64,000 nt of DNA from Paenibacillus sp. EZ-K15 (GTDB lineage: Bacteria > Bacillota > Bacilli > Paenibacillales > Paenibacillaceae), in contig NZ_PDHM01000012.1 of NCBI RefSeq assembly GCF_002573715.1, forward strand, positions 311,368-375,367. Reading direction: 5' to 3'. How positions within the stretch are numbered: the first letter of the stretch is position 1; each line of letters starts with the position of its first letter. A program made the translations under genes and the position numbers. Under the pieces are notes generated by a model, which did no database searches, was not told the DNA's origin, and saw only the letters and a list, made by a program, of their open reading frames with translations. This document shows positions 34,309 to 43,672 of this stretch, piece after piece.

Positions 34309-35073
34309 TTAATGGTTTACTTCAATGAACTTACGCGATTTCTCATGATAGGACAGCAGCTCTGAAACGGTTACAAATTCGTAGCCTCTCTTTTGCAGCT
34401 CCGGCAGAATCACTTTGAGGGCTTCAACTGTCTGTGTACTACTCGGCACAAAGTCGTGCATCAGTACAATGTCTCCATTATGGGCATTATCCAGCACTTT
34501 TTTGGCAATCCGATTAACGCCGGGCTTTCGCCAGTCCAGCGTATCCTGGTGCCATGACCATAATACGGTCAGCATACCGAAATCCTTGCTCGTGCGGACA
34601 ATCGCTTCATTATAACTGCCTCCGGGTGGACGAAACAGAACGGTTCGAATGCCGGTTGCATGAAAAATCGCATCCTGCGTCTGATTCAGCTCGCTCGTTA
34701 ACTTACTGACGTTAATATTGTGAAAGGGAGGATGGGAGTATGAGTGATTGCCAATCTCATGTCCTTCCTGCAGCTCTCGCGCTACGATCTCGGGGTGTTT
34801 CTCCACCCGGCTGCCAACAACGAAGAAGGTAGCCTTTGCGTCATATTGCTTTAGCAGATCCAGAATTTGAACGGTATTCTGCTCGTCTGGACCATCATCA
34901 AAGGTAAGGGCAATTACTTTGTTGTGTGTGGGGACTTCCCATACAATCTCGCCGCGTTCCTCATAATAATCCCTGCCTTTGGAAGCGGATGGTGCATGCT
35001 CGGCGTTAACAACATTCGGATAGCAAAGGGAAATGGAGAGAGCGATTAATACGACGGTTGAGAGTTTTTTCAT
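34309..35073 (-). CDS. Polysaccharide deacetylase (NodB homology), exported
   Basis: A 254-residue secreted enzyme of the CE4 family. It begins MKKLSTVVLIALSISLCYPN, a signal peptide with cleavage likely after VNA. The NodB motifs are all present: TFDDGPD (catalytic Asp and metal Asp), HSYSHP (metal His), RPPGGSYN and the late LMHDF. Family members remove acetyl groups from peptidoglycan or chitooligosaccharides; this resembles Bacillus PdaA/YlxY types but the substrate is not known. The frame is open 66 bases upstream, but the chosen start gives a proper signal peptide and has AAAGGAT upstream. Monocistronic with its own terminator. Confidence 0.88.
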   Translation of the reverse strand: MKKLSTVVLIALSISLCYPNVVNAEHAPSASKGRDYYEERGEIVWEVPTHNKVIALTFDDGPDEQNTVQILDLLKQYDAKATFFVVGSRVEKHPEIVARELQEGHEIGNHSYSHPPFHNINVSKLTSELNQTQDAIFHATGIRTVLFRPPGGSYNEAIVRTSKDFGMLTVLWSWHQDTLDWRKPGVNRIAKKVLDNAHNGDIVLMHDFVPSSTQTVEALKVILPELQKRGYEFVTVSELLSYHEKSRKFIEVNH

Positions 35074-35255
35074 GGTGAGGGGTATCCTTTTCTCGGCTGT
35101 TCTAGTCTTCGCATATAACAATGCAAGCCTATTTATCATTTGGTGATAACGGTAAAATTATTCTTTATGGCACACGGAAGCATTTGAATCGATGAATTAA
35201 AGCGGTGGCTCAAGCTATTAAGTAAGGTGATGCCAAAAAATATGAGTTTCATATA

Positions 35256-35285
35256 TTGACATCATATGGTTGGACATGGTATTAT
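35256..35285 (+). promoter_or_regulatory. Promoter candidate upstream of tRNA-Leu
   Basis: TTGACA (35256-35261), 18 bases, TATTAT (35280-35285). About 130 bases before the tRNA, with an 18-bp palindrome in between. Confidence 0.6.
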
Positions 35286-35333
35286 CAATTTTGTCGCTAA
35301 GACGAAATGTGCACACCTAGATATCGGAATGAG

Positions 35334-35351
35334 ATCGCAATATATTGCGAT
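35334..35351. repeat. Perfect 18-bp palindrome before tRNA-Leu
   Basis: ATCGCAATATATTGCGAT is its own reverse complement. It lies between the promoter candidate and the tRNA; it could be a regulator site or an RNA hairpin in the precursor. Confidence 0.7.
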
Positions 35352-35417
35352 TCCCACGCGTACCTTCGGCTATGTAAGTGAACGTGAACGACGCTAGGAA
35401 CATGCGCGGATAAATAT

Positions 35418-35503
35418 GCCGGGGTGGCGGAATTGGCAGACGCACAGGACTTAAAATCCTGCGGTAGGTGACTACCGTACGGGTTCGACCCCCGTCCTCG
35501 GCA
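35418..35503 (+). tRNA. tRNA-Leu (TAA)
   Basis: An 86-base class II tRNA with a long variable arm (GCGGTAGGTGACTACCGT region), anticodon TAA in CAGGACTTAAAATCCTG, and T-arm GGGTTCGACCCC. CCA is not encoded. Confidence 0.95.
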
Positions 35504-35528
35504 TTATAACAGCGTCTGGTAAGATGCA

Positions 35529-35567
35529 AAATAAGTCGGCCCCCGTATGGGTGCCGGCTTATTTTTT
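35529..35567 (+). terminator. Terminator after tRNA-Leu
   Basis: AATAAGTCGGC (35530-35540) pairs with GCCGGCTTATT (35553-35563), followed by TTTT. Confidence 0.88.
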
Positions 35568-35704
35568 AAATCGACACAAGGTCAATTCATGATAAGCGTT
35601 GTTATTTGATTCAAATTGAACGGAAGATGTTATGGTGTTCCGATTATAGAAATCGCATTCTTTTATGATTCCATGCTGGCCTGTGTGAGGAGGAGAGAGG
35701 AGAC

Positions 35705-36397
35705 ATGCGGATGTTTAACAATGATTGGGACCTTATTCTGCAGGGAGAAATGGATAAGCCTTATTTTCAAGCGTTGATGGAGCGGGTGGACGAGGAATAC
35801 CGGCACAGCACGGTGTATCCCCCCAAGGAAGATATATTTCGGGCTCTTCAGCAAACATCGTACCAATCGACAAAAGTCGTTATTTTGGGACAAGACCCTT
35901 ATCACGGTCGTGGGCAGGCGCAGGGACTGAGCTTTTCCGTTTCGCCCGGGGTTACGATTCCTCCGTCTCTACGAAATATACATAAGGAGCTTGCTTCGGA
36001 TCTGGGAATCTCGATTCCCCGTCACGGTTCCTTGCAATCGTGGGCGGATCAAGGAGTACTGCTGCTCAATGCAGTGCTTACGGTTCGCGAAGGCGAGCCG
36101 AACTCGCATAAAGGGATCGGGTGGGAGAAATTCACTGATACGGTTATTGCGAAACTGAATGAACGTGATCAGCCAATGGTTTTTATATTATGGGGCAGTT
36201 ACGCACAGAAGAAAGGTTCCTTCATAGACCGAAGCCGGCACAAGGTGCTTGAGTCCAGTCATCCGAGTCCGTTTGCAGCGCATAAAGGATTCTTCGGTAG
36301 TCGTCCATTTTCAGCATCGAATGCTTTTTTAATGCAAAAGGGTATGGATCCGGTGAATTGGGACATCCCGAGCACACCGGGCGATGGAGATGAATAA
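35705..36397 (+). CDS. ung: Uracil-DNA glycosylase
   Basis: A 230-residue family 1 UDG that removes uracil from DNA to start base-excision repair. The water-activating motif GQDPYHG has Asp64, and the HPSP loop (ESSHPSPFAAHKGFFGSRPF) is intact, along with LLLNAVLTVREG. Length matches the family. ATG 35705 follows a strong AGGAGGAGAGAGGAG stretch. The stop overlaps no gene, but the next gene starts 19 bases on with its own ribosome site, so both are probably co-transcribed. Confidence 0.97.
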   Translation: MRMFNNDWDLILQGEMDKPYFQALMERVDEEYRHSTVYPPKEDIFRALQQTSYQSTKVVILGQDPYHGRGQAQGLSFSVSPGVTIPPSLRNIHKELASDLGISIPRHGSLQSWADQGVLLLNAVLTVREGEPNSHKGIGWEKFTDTVIAKLNERDQPMVFILWGSYAQKKGSFIDRSRHKVLESSHPSPFAAHKGFFGSRPFSASNAFLMQKGMDPVNWDIPSTPGDGDE

Positions 36398-36416
36398 TCC
36401 GCGAGAGGTGACCTTC

Positions 36417-36812
36417 ATGAAGCATTGGATTGGTCGTCATGTTGTCATTCAGCGTTTAGACGGGGCGAAAAGCACGGTTGAAGGTGTGCTGAAAGGGTGG
36501 GATCCCGTTCAGGAAAAAGTGATTCTAGGTCCGGGTGAGCTTGTTATACCGTTTCGTGCCATTCATAGAATTATGCCGAGAAACGCATACCCGGCCTTGA
36601 ACTCCATCGGTTATGTCGTGAATCATACCATTCAATTCGATAATGCCGTCTATTTTGGATCTTCCGTGATGATATGGAGGGGCAATCGACTGGTGTCATC
36701 ACAGGCCATCCTGACTACTCACGATGAGGATACCGTTACCCTGTCAAATGGCATGATATTGCGCAAGGACGAGCATTATTTTGTGGTTCGATCTCTGCGC
36801 GGCAATGCGTGA
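36417..36812 (+). CDS. Conserved-looking protein of unknown function (131 aa)
   Basis: A 131-residue soluble protein, beta-rich by sequence (GRHVVIQRLDGAKSTVEGVL, GPGELVIPFRAIHRIMP, WRGNRLVSSQAILTTHDEDT), with no membrane segment or signal peptide. The repeated short strands suggest a small barrel fold. I do not recognise a family. ATG 36417 has GAGGTGA 8 bases upstream; an in-frame start at 36384 would overlap ung and lacks a site. Closed by a bidirectional terminator. Confidence 0.7.
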   Translation: MKHWIGRHVVIQRLDGAKSTVEGVLKGWDPVQEKVILGPGELVIPFRAIHRIMPRNAYPALNSIGYVVNHTIQFDNAVYFGSSVMIWRGNRLVSSQAILTTHDEDTVTLSNGMILRKDEHYFVVRSLRGNA

Positions 36813-36821
36813 TTCGTTATA

Positions 36822-36872
36822 TAAAGGATGTCCCCAGCAGCCATCGTGAAGTTGGCGGGGACATCCTTTTTT
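36822..36872. terminator. Terminator between convergent genes
   Basis: AAGGATGTCCCC (36824-36835) pairs with GGGGACATCCTT (36857-36868), followed by TTTT on the plus strand; A residues in front allow some function for the minus-strand permease gene. Confidence 0.88.
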
Positions 36873-36912
36873 GTACAAATGGCAGTTGTATGTCTCCAGT
36901 AACTCGAGTTCA

Positions 36913-37989
36913 TTATACGTCTTCTACTTTTTCGGCAAGGAACAGCTCGTAAATCCGTACCACGATAATTTTGACGATCATGTAGGCGGGAATGGCGAGC
37001 AGGATGCCAAGCAGCCCGAAGAAATCGCCGCCTACAAGAATGAGGACAATCGTAGTTAGCGGGTGAATATCCAGCTGTTTCCCGTAGATGACTGGTGTCA
37101 GAATATTATCTTGGATCTGCTGAGCGATGACAATGACGACAACAGACCATATCGCAATCGAAGGAGATTCGATAAATCCGATGATCACGGCAGGAATGGT
37201 CGCCAGCAGCGCTCCGATATACGGGATGAAATTCAAGAAGAAGGAGATCACCGTCAAGAGCAAAGAATAGGGCAGCCCGATGATCAGAAATCCGATATAG
37301 ATCATTATGCTAAGTATAAGATTCAGGATCACTTTGCCGATAATAAAATGGCTGAGTGCTGTATCGATCTCACTCAGTACTTCCTTGCCGTCGCGGCGGT
37401 ATCGTCTTGGCAGGACGCTGAGCAGCCTAGGCGGAAGCTTGCTGCCTTCCTTCAGCATGTAGTACAGAATGATCGGAATTGTAGCAATAATAACAAGAAC
37501 GCTGGATACAACGGTAATCAGATTGTTGATGGAGTTGCTGATCCAGGTAATGATCCGATTCATGTACTCCGTTAGTGTGGTAGACAGCTCGGATTCCGTT
37601 GGTATAAAGCGTGACCAGTATGGATTCTGCTGCAGCTGGTCAATCTGTTGCTGCACACCCTCTACCAGAAAGGGGGCATTACTGATAAAATTTTCGATCT
37701 GCTCGCGCAGTGTCGGCCACACCACAATGCCGAAGATGGCACAGAGACCGGCAAACACGAAATACAGCATCAGGACGCCAATGGATCGTTTGATTTTCCG
37801 CCGCTCCAGGTAATCCACAATCGGTCTGAGCAGATAATAGAAGAAGCCGGCCATCGCGACGGGAACAATCAGCATATTGAACATGGAGACGATTGGCCGG
37901 AACAAGAAGCTGATTTCGGATCCGAGATAAATGATCAAGAGCAGTGCGATTATGCCAAAGCATGTCCTGAAATATTTGCTCTGCATCAT
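36913..37989 (-). CDS. AI-2E/PerM-family membrane permease
   Basis: A 358-residue protein of the AI-2E transporter family with about eight membrane segments (early: IIALLLIIYLGSEISF, VPVAMAGFFYYLLRPIVDYL; late: SFFLNFIPYIGALLATIPAV, TTIVLILVGGDFFGLLGILL). A large extracytoplasmic loop (residues 90-160) holds a Gln-rich amphipathic stretch. LNFIPYIGALL and GKQLDIHPLTTI are family signatures. Members export or exchange small molecules; some are Na+/H+ antiporter-like, and AI-2 transport is not general. The start at 37989 has GGAGGG at 7 bases; a longer frame upstream starts inside non-coding sequence. Minus strand, single gene. Confidence 0.85.
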   Translation of the reverse strand: MMQSKYFRTCFGIIALLLIIYLGSEISFLFRPIVSMFNMLIVPVAMAGFFYYLLRPIVDYLERRKIKRSIGVLMLYFVFAGLCAIFGIVVWPTLREQIENFISNAPFLVEGVQQQIDQLQQNPYWSRFIPTESELSTTLTEYMNRIITWISNSINNLITVVSSVLVIIATIPIILYYMLKEGSKLPPRLLSVLPRRYRRDGKEVLSEIDTALSHFIIGKVILNLILSIMIYIGFLIIGLPYSLLLTVISFFLNFIPYIGALLATIPAVIIGFIESPSIAIWSVVVIVIAQQIQDNILTPVIYGKQLDIHPLTTIVLILVGGDFFGLLGILLAIPAYMIVKIIVVRIYELFLAEKVEDV

Positions 37990-38088
37990 GGGCAATCCCT
38001 CCATACAACGAATAGGTAAATACATAGGTACGATGTAACATTTGTATTTAACCAATTTTGAGGGATTTGAAATCACCAGTTTATGTTA

Positions 38089-38427
38089 TCAGTTTCGTAT
38101 GGTGACCCGGGTATGAATCGGCACGAGGGAGGCAAGCTCAATGACATCCTCGTTGTACATCCGAATGCAGCCATGGGAAACGTAGCGGCCGATGGATGAA
38201 GGGTCATTCGTGCCATGGATGCCATAATGGGGTTTGGACAACCCTAACCAATAGGCTCCAAAAGGCCCCCCGGGATTCGGCTGTTTGTTGACGATGGTGT
38301 AATTGCCGGGCGGCGTCTGCGTAGCCATTTTACCGATGGCGACCGGGAATGTACGTACCACGATGTCGCCGTCGAGCAGGTGCAGCTGAAAGTCGGATAA
38401 ATCGACAATAATGCGGTATTGGGGCAT
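38089..38427 (-). CDS. L,D-transpeptidase (YkuD domain), minimal form
   Basis: A 112-residue YkuD domain only: [20 protein letters not shown] opening, [20 protein letters not shown], and the catalytic motif [10 protein letters not shown]...[11 protein letters not shown] with Cys in SHGCIRM. Such enzymes make 3-3 peptidoglycan crosslinks or anchor proteins to peptides. No signal peptide or LysM domain is present at this start, and an earlier in-frame start was not found; a spore or cytoplasmic-side location is therefore possible, as for some Bacillus YkuD-type proteins. GAAGGAGATGG precedes the minus-strand ATG. Confidence 0.85.
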   Translation of the reverse strand: MPQYRIIVDLSDFQLHLLDGDIVVRTFPVAIGKMATQTPPGNYTIVNKQPNPGGPFGAYWLGLSKPHYGIHGTNDPSSIGRYVSHGCIRMYNEDVIELASLVPIHTRVTIRN

Positions 38428-38538
38428 CTTAATCCATCTCCTTCATGATTCATGCTATGAATCAGGGGGAAGGCCGGCCCCTAAATCAACCTAAAATAGG
38501 CAAATTACACCTTCATGACTTGGTAGAAATTTCATCCA

Positions 38539-38567
38539 TTGATAACGGCCTGCCGATGTTATATTTA
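38539..38567 (+). promoter_or_regulatory. Candidate promoter of the yesM/yesN-type pair
   Basis: TTGATA (38539-38544), 17 bases, TATTTA (38562-38567), 45 bases ahead of the sensor kinase start. Confidence 0.5.
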
Positions 38568-38611
38568 ATATGTTAAGCAGTAACAACGTTTACATCAGGA
38601 AGGGGAAACCG

Positions 38612-40435
38612 ATGTCTCCTGCTAGGTTTTATCAAAAATATATTAAAAATAATATGTTTACCAAAATGCTGCTGTTAATCTCCCTGATTGCGGTGGTTAC
38701 CATTGTCACCTTATCTTTTCTCATGTATTACTTCTTGTTTCAATCGGCCGTTCGCAGCGAACTGGACATTCAGCGAAGCGCTGTTGAGCGGGTGGAACGG
38801 CAATTGAATCAAAAATATGAGAACGCGCAGTCCTATGTAAATGACTTATACCGCAACAGTTCTCTAGGCATTGACACTTCCTATTTCCTCATGAACTCGT
38901 TTAATGAGTACATGGCCAAGCGAATGGATCGGATCGCGGGCGGCGGACAGTCCAATTCAGACAGTGTGGTCGCATACTTCAAGCAGAGACTGGACGATGA
39001 CCCGGATATTGAGAATATTATGCTGTACAGTGCCGAGAAGCAGTATGTGTATGTTTACAAGCAGGGCAGCATGACGAGGCTCTATCAGGCGAACGCCACG
39101 CATTCTTATATCCCGGACGTGATGGCGATGGAGAGCCAAAGTGTCACGTTGCCGAATCTATGGGTACGTAAGCTAGCCGGAGATGTAAATTTGCCGTTAT
39201 TTTCGATCCGAAGCCCGATTAATGATATGACCACATACAAGAACCTGGGGCAGCTGGTTATTTTATATCGAACGGAAGCGCTGAATGCCGTCCTGAACAG
39301 CGGGGATGATCCATTGAAGGGGTCCGTACTGGTTCTGTCGGGTGAGGGCCGGGTGATGTTTGATTCCTCTGGTAAATATTACGGCCAGAAGTATCCTTAT
39401 GCCGACCGCCTGCTGAATTCCAAAGAAACTGTGAACCTAGACGAGGAATCGTATATTACAACGGCAGCCCACAGCCAGGCAGGTTATACGGTAGTTGGCA
39501 TTACACCTAAACGTGAGATCGCTGAATCTTTCCATGGCGTGCAGAGCACCATCATGATTGCTGCCCTGCTGTGCATCGTGATTGCGGTATCCATTCCTTC
39601 GCTGATGATCGTCAACTACTCCAAGCGCACCGATAACATTATCCGTTTTATGCGCAAGGTAGAGAAGGGGGAATTCGTTGCACGGATGCAGGATACCAAG
39701 GAGGATCAGCTTGGGCAAATTGCGGGCAGCTTCAATGAAATGCTGGATGAACTTTCCCGGTATATCGACAAGGTGTATAAGGCAGAGATTAACCAGAAGA
39801 ACGCGGAGCTGTCTGCACTGCAAGCGAGAATTAACCCGCATTTTTTATACAATACGCTTGAAGTGATTCGGATGAGAGCTCTCTCGCAGGGGGCTCAGGA
39901 TGTCGGTGATATGATCTACAGCTTGTCGATGCTGTTCAAGAATATCGTTCAGCATAAGTCCCACTACACATTGAAGGATGAGCTGGAGGCGTGCAGGCTC
40001 TACCTGGAGCTGTTTCGAATTCGCTATAAGGACAAGTATATTTATAAAATGCACTGTGAGGAACAAATCAAACATGTGCCGATGATGAAAATGTCGCTGC
40101 AGCCACTGATTGAAAACTACATCGTTCATGGGCTGCGCAGCGACCAGGATGATAACTGGCTAATGGTTAACGCGACGCAGCAGGATGATGATGTCGTAAT
40201 CGAGATCAAGGATAACGGGAAAGGGATCGAGCCAGAGCAGCTTGAGGAGATCAAATCCCGGCTGGAAATGGCCGAGTCGAGTGAAGAATCATTTGGACTG
40301 CGGAGTGTGAATGAGCGATTAAAGCTGACGTTTGGAAGTTCGTACGGAATGGACATCCAGAGTGAGCCGGGCAGCGGTACAACGGTGACAGTCAAATTTC
40401 CGGTGACAGAAGGGAAGCTGAATAAGGATGTATAA
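38612..40435 (+). CDS. YesM-type sensor histidine kinase
   Basis: A 607-residue two-component kinase. Two membrane segments (about residues 16-42 and 295-320) bracket a large extracytoplasmic sensor domain of dCache type. A HAMP domain (about 320-375) follows, then the His_kinase domain with phosphoacceptor His410 in RINPHFLYNTLE, and an ATPase domain with DNGKGIEPEQ and GFGLRSVNERLKL-like elements. YesM-family kinases with YesN-type regulators control sugar transport operons in Paenibacillus. AGGAAGGGG precedes ATG 38612. The response regulator overlaps it by 8 bases, and the lipoprotein/permease genes follow, so sensing of the imported glycan is likely. Confidence 0.92.
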   Translation: MSPARFYQKYIKNNMFTKMLLLISLIAVVTIVTLSFLMYYFLFQSAVRSELDIQRSAVERVERQLNQKYENAQSYVNDLYRNSSLGIDTSYFLMNSFNEYMAKRMDRIAGGGQSNSDSVVAYFKQRLDDDPDIENIMLYSAEKQYVYVYKQGSMTRLYQANATHSYIPDVMAMESQSVTLPNLWVRKLAGDVNLPLFSIRSPINDMTTYKNLGQLVILYRTEALNAVLNSGDDPLKGSVLVLSGEGRVMFDSSGKYYGQKYPYADRLLNSKETVNLDEESYITTAAHSQAGYTVVGITPKREIAESFHGVQSTIMIAALLCIVIAVSIPSLMIVNYSKRTDNIIRFMRKVEKGEFVARMQDTKEDQLGQIAGSFNEMLDELSRYIDKVYKAEINQKNAELSALQARINPHFLYNTLEVIRMRALSQGAQDVGDMIYSLSMLFKNIVQHKSHYTLKDELEACRLYLELFRIRYKDKYIYKMHCEEQIKHVPMMKMSLQPLIENYIVHGLRSDQDDNWLMVNATQQDDDVVIEIKDNGKGIEPEQLEEIKSRLEMAESSEESFGLRSVNERLKLTFGSSYGMDIQSEPGSGTTVTVKFPVTEGKLNKDV

Positions 40436-41939
40436 AGTGTTTATCGTGGACGATGAACCATTTATTATAGAAGGATTGGTTGACGTCGTGGATTGGTCGA
40501 AGTATGGCATTGAGGTGGTGGGGCATGCGGGGAATGGCCGTCAGGCGCTGGAGAAGATGGCGGTCATTCCGGTTGACATTCTCATCACGGATATCTCGAT
40601 GCCTGTCATGACGGGACTTGAATTGATTGAAGGCGCACGAAAATTGAACCGCAATTTGAAGGTAATCATCCTGAGCGGCTTCGACGATTTTGCCTATTTG
40701 AAGGAAGGCATGCGTCTGGGGATCGAGAATTATTTGCTCAAGCCGATCAATCTGAAGGAATTGGAAGAAACGATTGCCAGCACAACGGATAAAATGAACA
40801 AATCCAGAAGAGAAATGAGACTGGACGAGTACGACATTAACGTATTGCGGAGCAATATTCTGTACCGCTGGATCACGGACCGGATTGAGCCGGAGGAACT
40901 GGAGGAGCGCACGACCCTTCTGGGGCTGAACCTGAATTTGCCGTATGTCATGGCGTCTATCCTGAGAGCGGATTTCACGCCGCTTGCGAACAGCCTGTAT
41001 CAATTAATGGATCAGGAGCCGGGTGTCCTGTATTTCCGGGACAACGACGGCGATCACGTGGTGATTTTTATGATGAAAGATCCGGACACGGAAAAAGCGA
41101 GAGCCATTCGGCTGCTGCAGCAGGTGCGCGAGCAATGCTATGAAGAGGAGCTGTCCATCTCACTTGGCAGCGTGGAAAGTCTCGGCGGAAATTATAAGGA
41201 CAGTTATCTTCATGCCAAGGAGGCGCAGGAATACTATCTTGTTCTGGAGCAGCCCTCCTACGTGGATTATGTTGATGTTCAAGCCAAGAAGGGGGAAGCG
41301 GCGGAATCCTATTCCGTGCAGTGGCCCGAGTATGCCAAAGGCATCGCCGGTAGGGACAAGCAGGTACTGTTTGATTTGATCGATAGTGATTTTGATGGGC
41401 TTCGCCATACGCAGGGGATGATCCCGACGACACTCAAGAGTATCGCCGTCGAGATGGTCATTCGCCTGAAACTGGAGCTGAACGATATCCAATACACGGC
41501 TGCCCCTGATTTTGTGAAAAATACGATTACTGATATTATGGATTCCGTATCGATCGACGATCTGATTACGGCCGTGAAGGACGGGGTCGGCGGGCTGGTT
41601 GATTCGCTCAACAATGATGTGAAGAGCCCTGTCATCCAGCAGATTCTGCATCATATCCAGCACCATTATAATGAGGATTTGTCGCTGAAGGTGTTAGGCG
41701 CTCAGTATCATATCCACCCCGTCTATCTGGGGCATCTGTTCCATAAAGAGACGGGAGAGAACTTTACGGAGTATATTAACCGGTACCGGATTGAAAGAGC
41801 GAAGGAGCTGCTCCGAAACTCTTCAACGAAAGTACAAGATATCGCAAAAAATGTAGGTTATTGGGAAACCGGTTATTTCTATAAACAGTTCAAAAAATTT
41901 GTCGGCGTATCGCCGAGGGATTTTCGAGGAATGCTCTGA
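40428..41939 (+). CDS. YesN-type response regulator with AraC HTH
   Basis: A 503-residue regulator. The N-terminal receiver domain (1-120) has acidic residues Asp8-Asp9, phosphoacceptor Asp55 in LITDISMP and Lys in YLLKPINL. The middle region (130-395) is helical and variable. The C-terminal AraC/XylS domain (about 405-503) has two HTH motifs, HIQHHYNEDLSLKVLGAQYH and KVQDIAKNVGYWETGYF with FKKFVGVSPRDFR. It probably activates the adjoining importer and glycosidase genes. It overlaps the kinase gene by 8 bases. A terminator overlaps its stop codon (41934-41962). Confidence 0.93.
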   Translation: MYKVFIVDDEPFIIEGLVDVVDWSKYGIEVVGHAGNGRQALEKMAVIPVDILITDISMPVMTGLELIEGARKLNRNLKVIILSGFDDFAYLKEGMRLGIENYLLKPINLKELEETIASTTDKMNKSRREMRLDEYDINVLRSNILYRWITDRIEPEELEERTTLLGLNLNLPYVMASILRADFTPLANSLYQLMDQEPGVLYFRDNDGDHVVIFMMKDPDTEKARAIRLLQQVREQCYEEELSISLGSVESLGGNYKDSYLHAKEAQEYYLVLEQPSYVDYVDVQAKKGEAAESYSVQWPEYAKGIAGRDKQVLFDLIDSDFDGLRHTQGMIPTTLKSIAVEMVIRLKLELNDIQYTAAPDFVKNTITDIMDSVSIDDLITAVKDGVGGLVDSLNNDVKSPVIQQILHHIQHHYNEDLSLKVLGAQYHIHPVYLGHLFHKETGENFTEYINRYRIERAKELLRNSSTKVQDIAKNVGYWETGYFYKQFKKFVGVSPRDFRGML

Positions 41940-41962
41940 TTGATTTAATCAGAGTTTTTTTC
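41934..41962 (+). terminator. Terminator after the response regulator
   Basis: CTCTGATT (41934-41941) pairs with AATCAGAG (41947-41954), followed by seven T residues; the 5' arm includes the stop codon. Confidence 0.85.
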
Positions 41963-42000
41963 TTTATTTTCACCATAATACCTTTAATTTTTCGCCTATG

Positions 42001-42014
42001 TGAAACTGCTTTCA
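42001..42014 (+). promoter_or_regulatory. Candidate cre (CcpA-binding) site
   Basis: TGAAACTGCTTTCA differs from the cre consensus (TGAAANCGNTTTCA) at one position. It lies just upstream of a TATAAG -10 candidate (42026-42031), where CcpA would block the transporter promoter. Confidence 0.6.
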
Positions 42015-42066
42015 TGGGATAACCTTATAAGTGTAGAGACACAAGGATTCAAAAGGGAGGATAAAC

Positions 42067-43542
42067 ATGAGTAAATCGAAAAAGAAATGGCTCCTGCCCC
42101 TAACGCTTTTATTGTCCGCATCCATGCTGTTGTCGGCATGCGGGGGCAACAAAGAGAGTGCAGGGAACGGCGGGGGAACTGCCGAGAAACCGGTTGAGCT
42201 GATCTGGTACACCATCGGAACACCTCAAAAGGATGTTGACAAGGTTGAGGAAGAAATCAATAAATACACTGCTGAGAAGATTGGTGTAACCGTTGACATG
42301 AAAATGATCGACTTCGGTGATTACAACCAGAAGATGCAAGTAATGGCAGCTTCCGGCGAACCGATGGATATCTTGTTCACAAGCTCATGGGCGTTTGACT
42401 ATGTGCAAAATGCACGTAAAGGCGCATTCATGGAAATGGACGAGCTGATTGAAAGTCATGGACAAGGCATTAAAGACGCGATTGACCCTGCGTTCCTGGA
42501 AGGTTCCAAGGTTGATGGTCACAACTATGCGATTCCTGCAAACAAAGAGCTTCCTGCTCAAGAAGCATGGCGCTTTAATAAAACATTGCTTGATAAGTAC
42601 AACCTCGATATTTCGAACGTGAAATCGATGGAAAGCTTGGAGCCACTGCTGAAAACGATTAAGGAAAAAGAACCGAACGTCGTTCCTTTGGCACTTAGCA
42701 AAGACTTCGGTCCATTGCTTCCGTTTGACTACATCATCGAAAAAATGCCAATGGCCGTTTACCTGGATGACAAGGAAGATCTGAAAGTTGTGAACTTCCT
42801 CGAAATGCCAGAAACAATGGACATGCTTAAATTGATGAACAAGTACTACAAAGCGGGATACATTTCCCCAGAAGCAGCTACAACAACTTCGACGCAAGAT
42901 CTGATGACTTCCGGCAACTGGTTCGCAGACCGTGCGGCAACGCAGCCGTTCGCAGACAATCTGTGGAGCCAAAGCTACGGCTATCCGGTAGTGTCCACTC
43001 CGGCTGGCGATGCAACGATCTTCAACTGGTCGGTAATGGGTTCGATGCAAGCGATTTCCGCTAACTCGAAATACCCTGAGAAAGCCATGGAGTTCCTGAA
43101 CCTGCTGAACACAGACGTATATCTTCGTAACCTGGTTGACTCCGGTATCGAAGGCGTACACTACAAAAAGCTTAGCGAGAACGTAATGGAAAACTTGCCA
43201 GAATCGAAAAACTACGACATGCCTACCTTCGCGCTTGGTAATGTCATGCTGACTTATTTGAATCCTGAGGATCCTGAGAACAAATGGGAAGAGTTCAAGA
43301 AGTTTAACGAGTCCGGCCAGCCTGCTCCGCTTCTCGGTTTCAACTTCGATCCAACCAAAGTATCCACAGAGCTCGCAGCAGTCAACAACGTAAAAGAAGA
43401 GTTCTGGGCGCCGCTGATGACAGGTACCGTCAATCCTGAAGAGTTCCTGCCAAAAGCGAATCAAAAGCTGAAAGCCGCTGGTCTGGACAAGATCATCGCT
43501 GAAGCACAAAGCCAAATTGATGCTTGGAAAGCAAGCAAGTAA
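42067..43542 (+). CDS. Sugar ABC transporter substrate-binding lipoprotein
   Basis: A 491-residue solute-binding lipoprotein. The signal ends in LLSACGG with lipidated Cys25, followed by a Gly/Asn-rich linker. The mature part is a type of cluster D/family 1 sugar-binding protein similar to Bacillus LplA (ELIWYTIGTPQKDVDKVEEE, EINKYTAEKIGVTVDMKM). A DUF3502-like C-terminus is likely (about 420-490). It captures the oligosaccharide outside the cell for the two permeases encoded downstream. AAGGGAGG precedes ATG 42067. A candidate cre site and promoter lie before it, and a partial terminator after it, consistent with higher expression than the permeases. Confidence 0.93.
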   Translation: MSKSKKKWLLPLTLLLSASMLLSACGGNKESAGNGGGTAEKPVELIWYTIGTPQKDVDKVEEEINKYTAEKIGVTVDMKMIDFGDYNQKMQVMAASGEPMDILFTSSWAFDYVQNARKGAFMEMDELIESHGQGIKDAIDPAFLEGSKVDGHNYAIPANKELPAQEAWRFNKTLLDKYNLDISNVKSMESLEPLLKTIKEKEPNVVPLALSKDFGPLLPFDYIIEKMPMAVYLDDKEDLKVVNFLEMPETMDMLKLMNKYYKAGYISPEAATTTSTQDLMTSGNWFADRAATQPFADNLWSQSYGYPVVSTPAGDATIFNWSVMGSMQAISANSKYPEKAMEFLNLLNTDVYLRNLVDSGIEGVHYKKLSENVMENLPESKNYDMPTFALGNVMLTYLNPEDPENKWEEFKKFNESGQPAPLLGFNFDPTKVSTELAAVNNVKEEFWAPLMTGTVNPEEFLPKANQKLKAAGLDKIIAEAQSQIDAWKASK

Positions 43543-43610
43543 TAACAATGCATGAAGCGGTCTCTCTTGTCCCAAGGACAGTAGATACCGCTGCAGCATG
43601 AACAAGGACG

Positions 43611-43639
43611 GGGCGGCGGATGTTCACCGCCCTTCTTTT
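43611..43639 (+). terminator. Partial terminator between lipoprotein and permease genes
   Basis: GGGCGG (43611-43616) pairs with CCGCCC (43627-43632), followed by TTCTTTT. It is a modest stem, suited to lowering permease expression relative to the binding protein. Confidence 0.6.
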
Positions 43640-43672
43640 GTTCATTCATGCACATCACGAGGAGGGGTAAGC

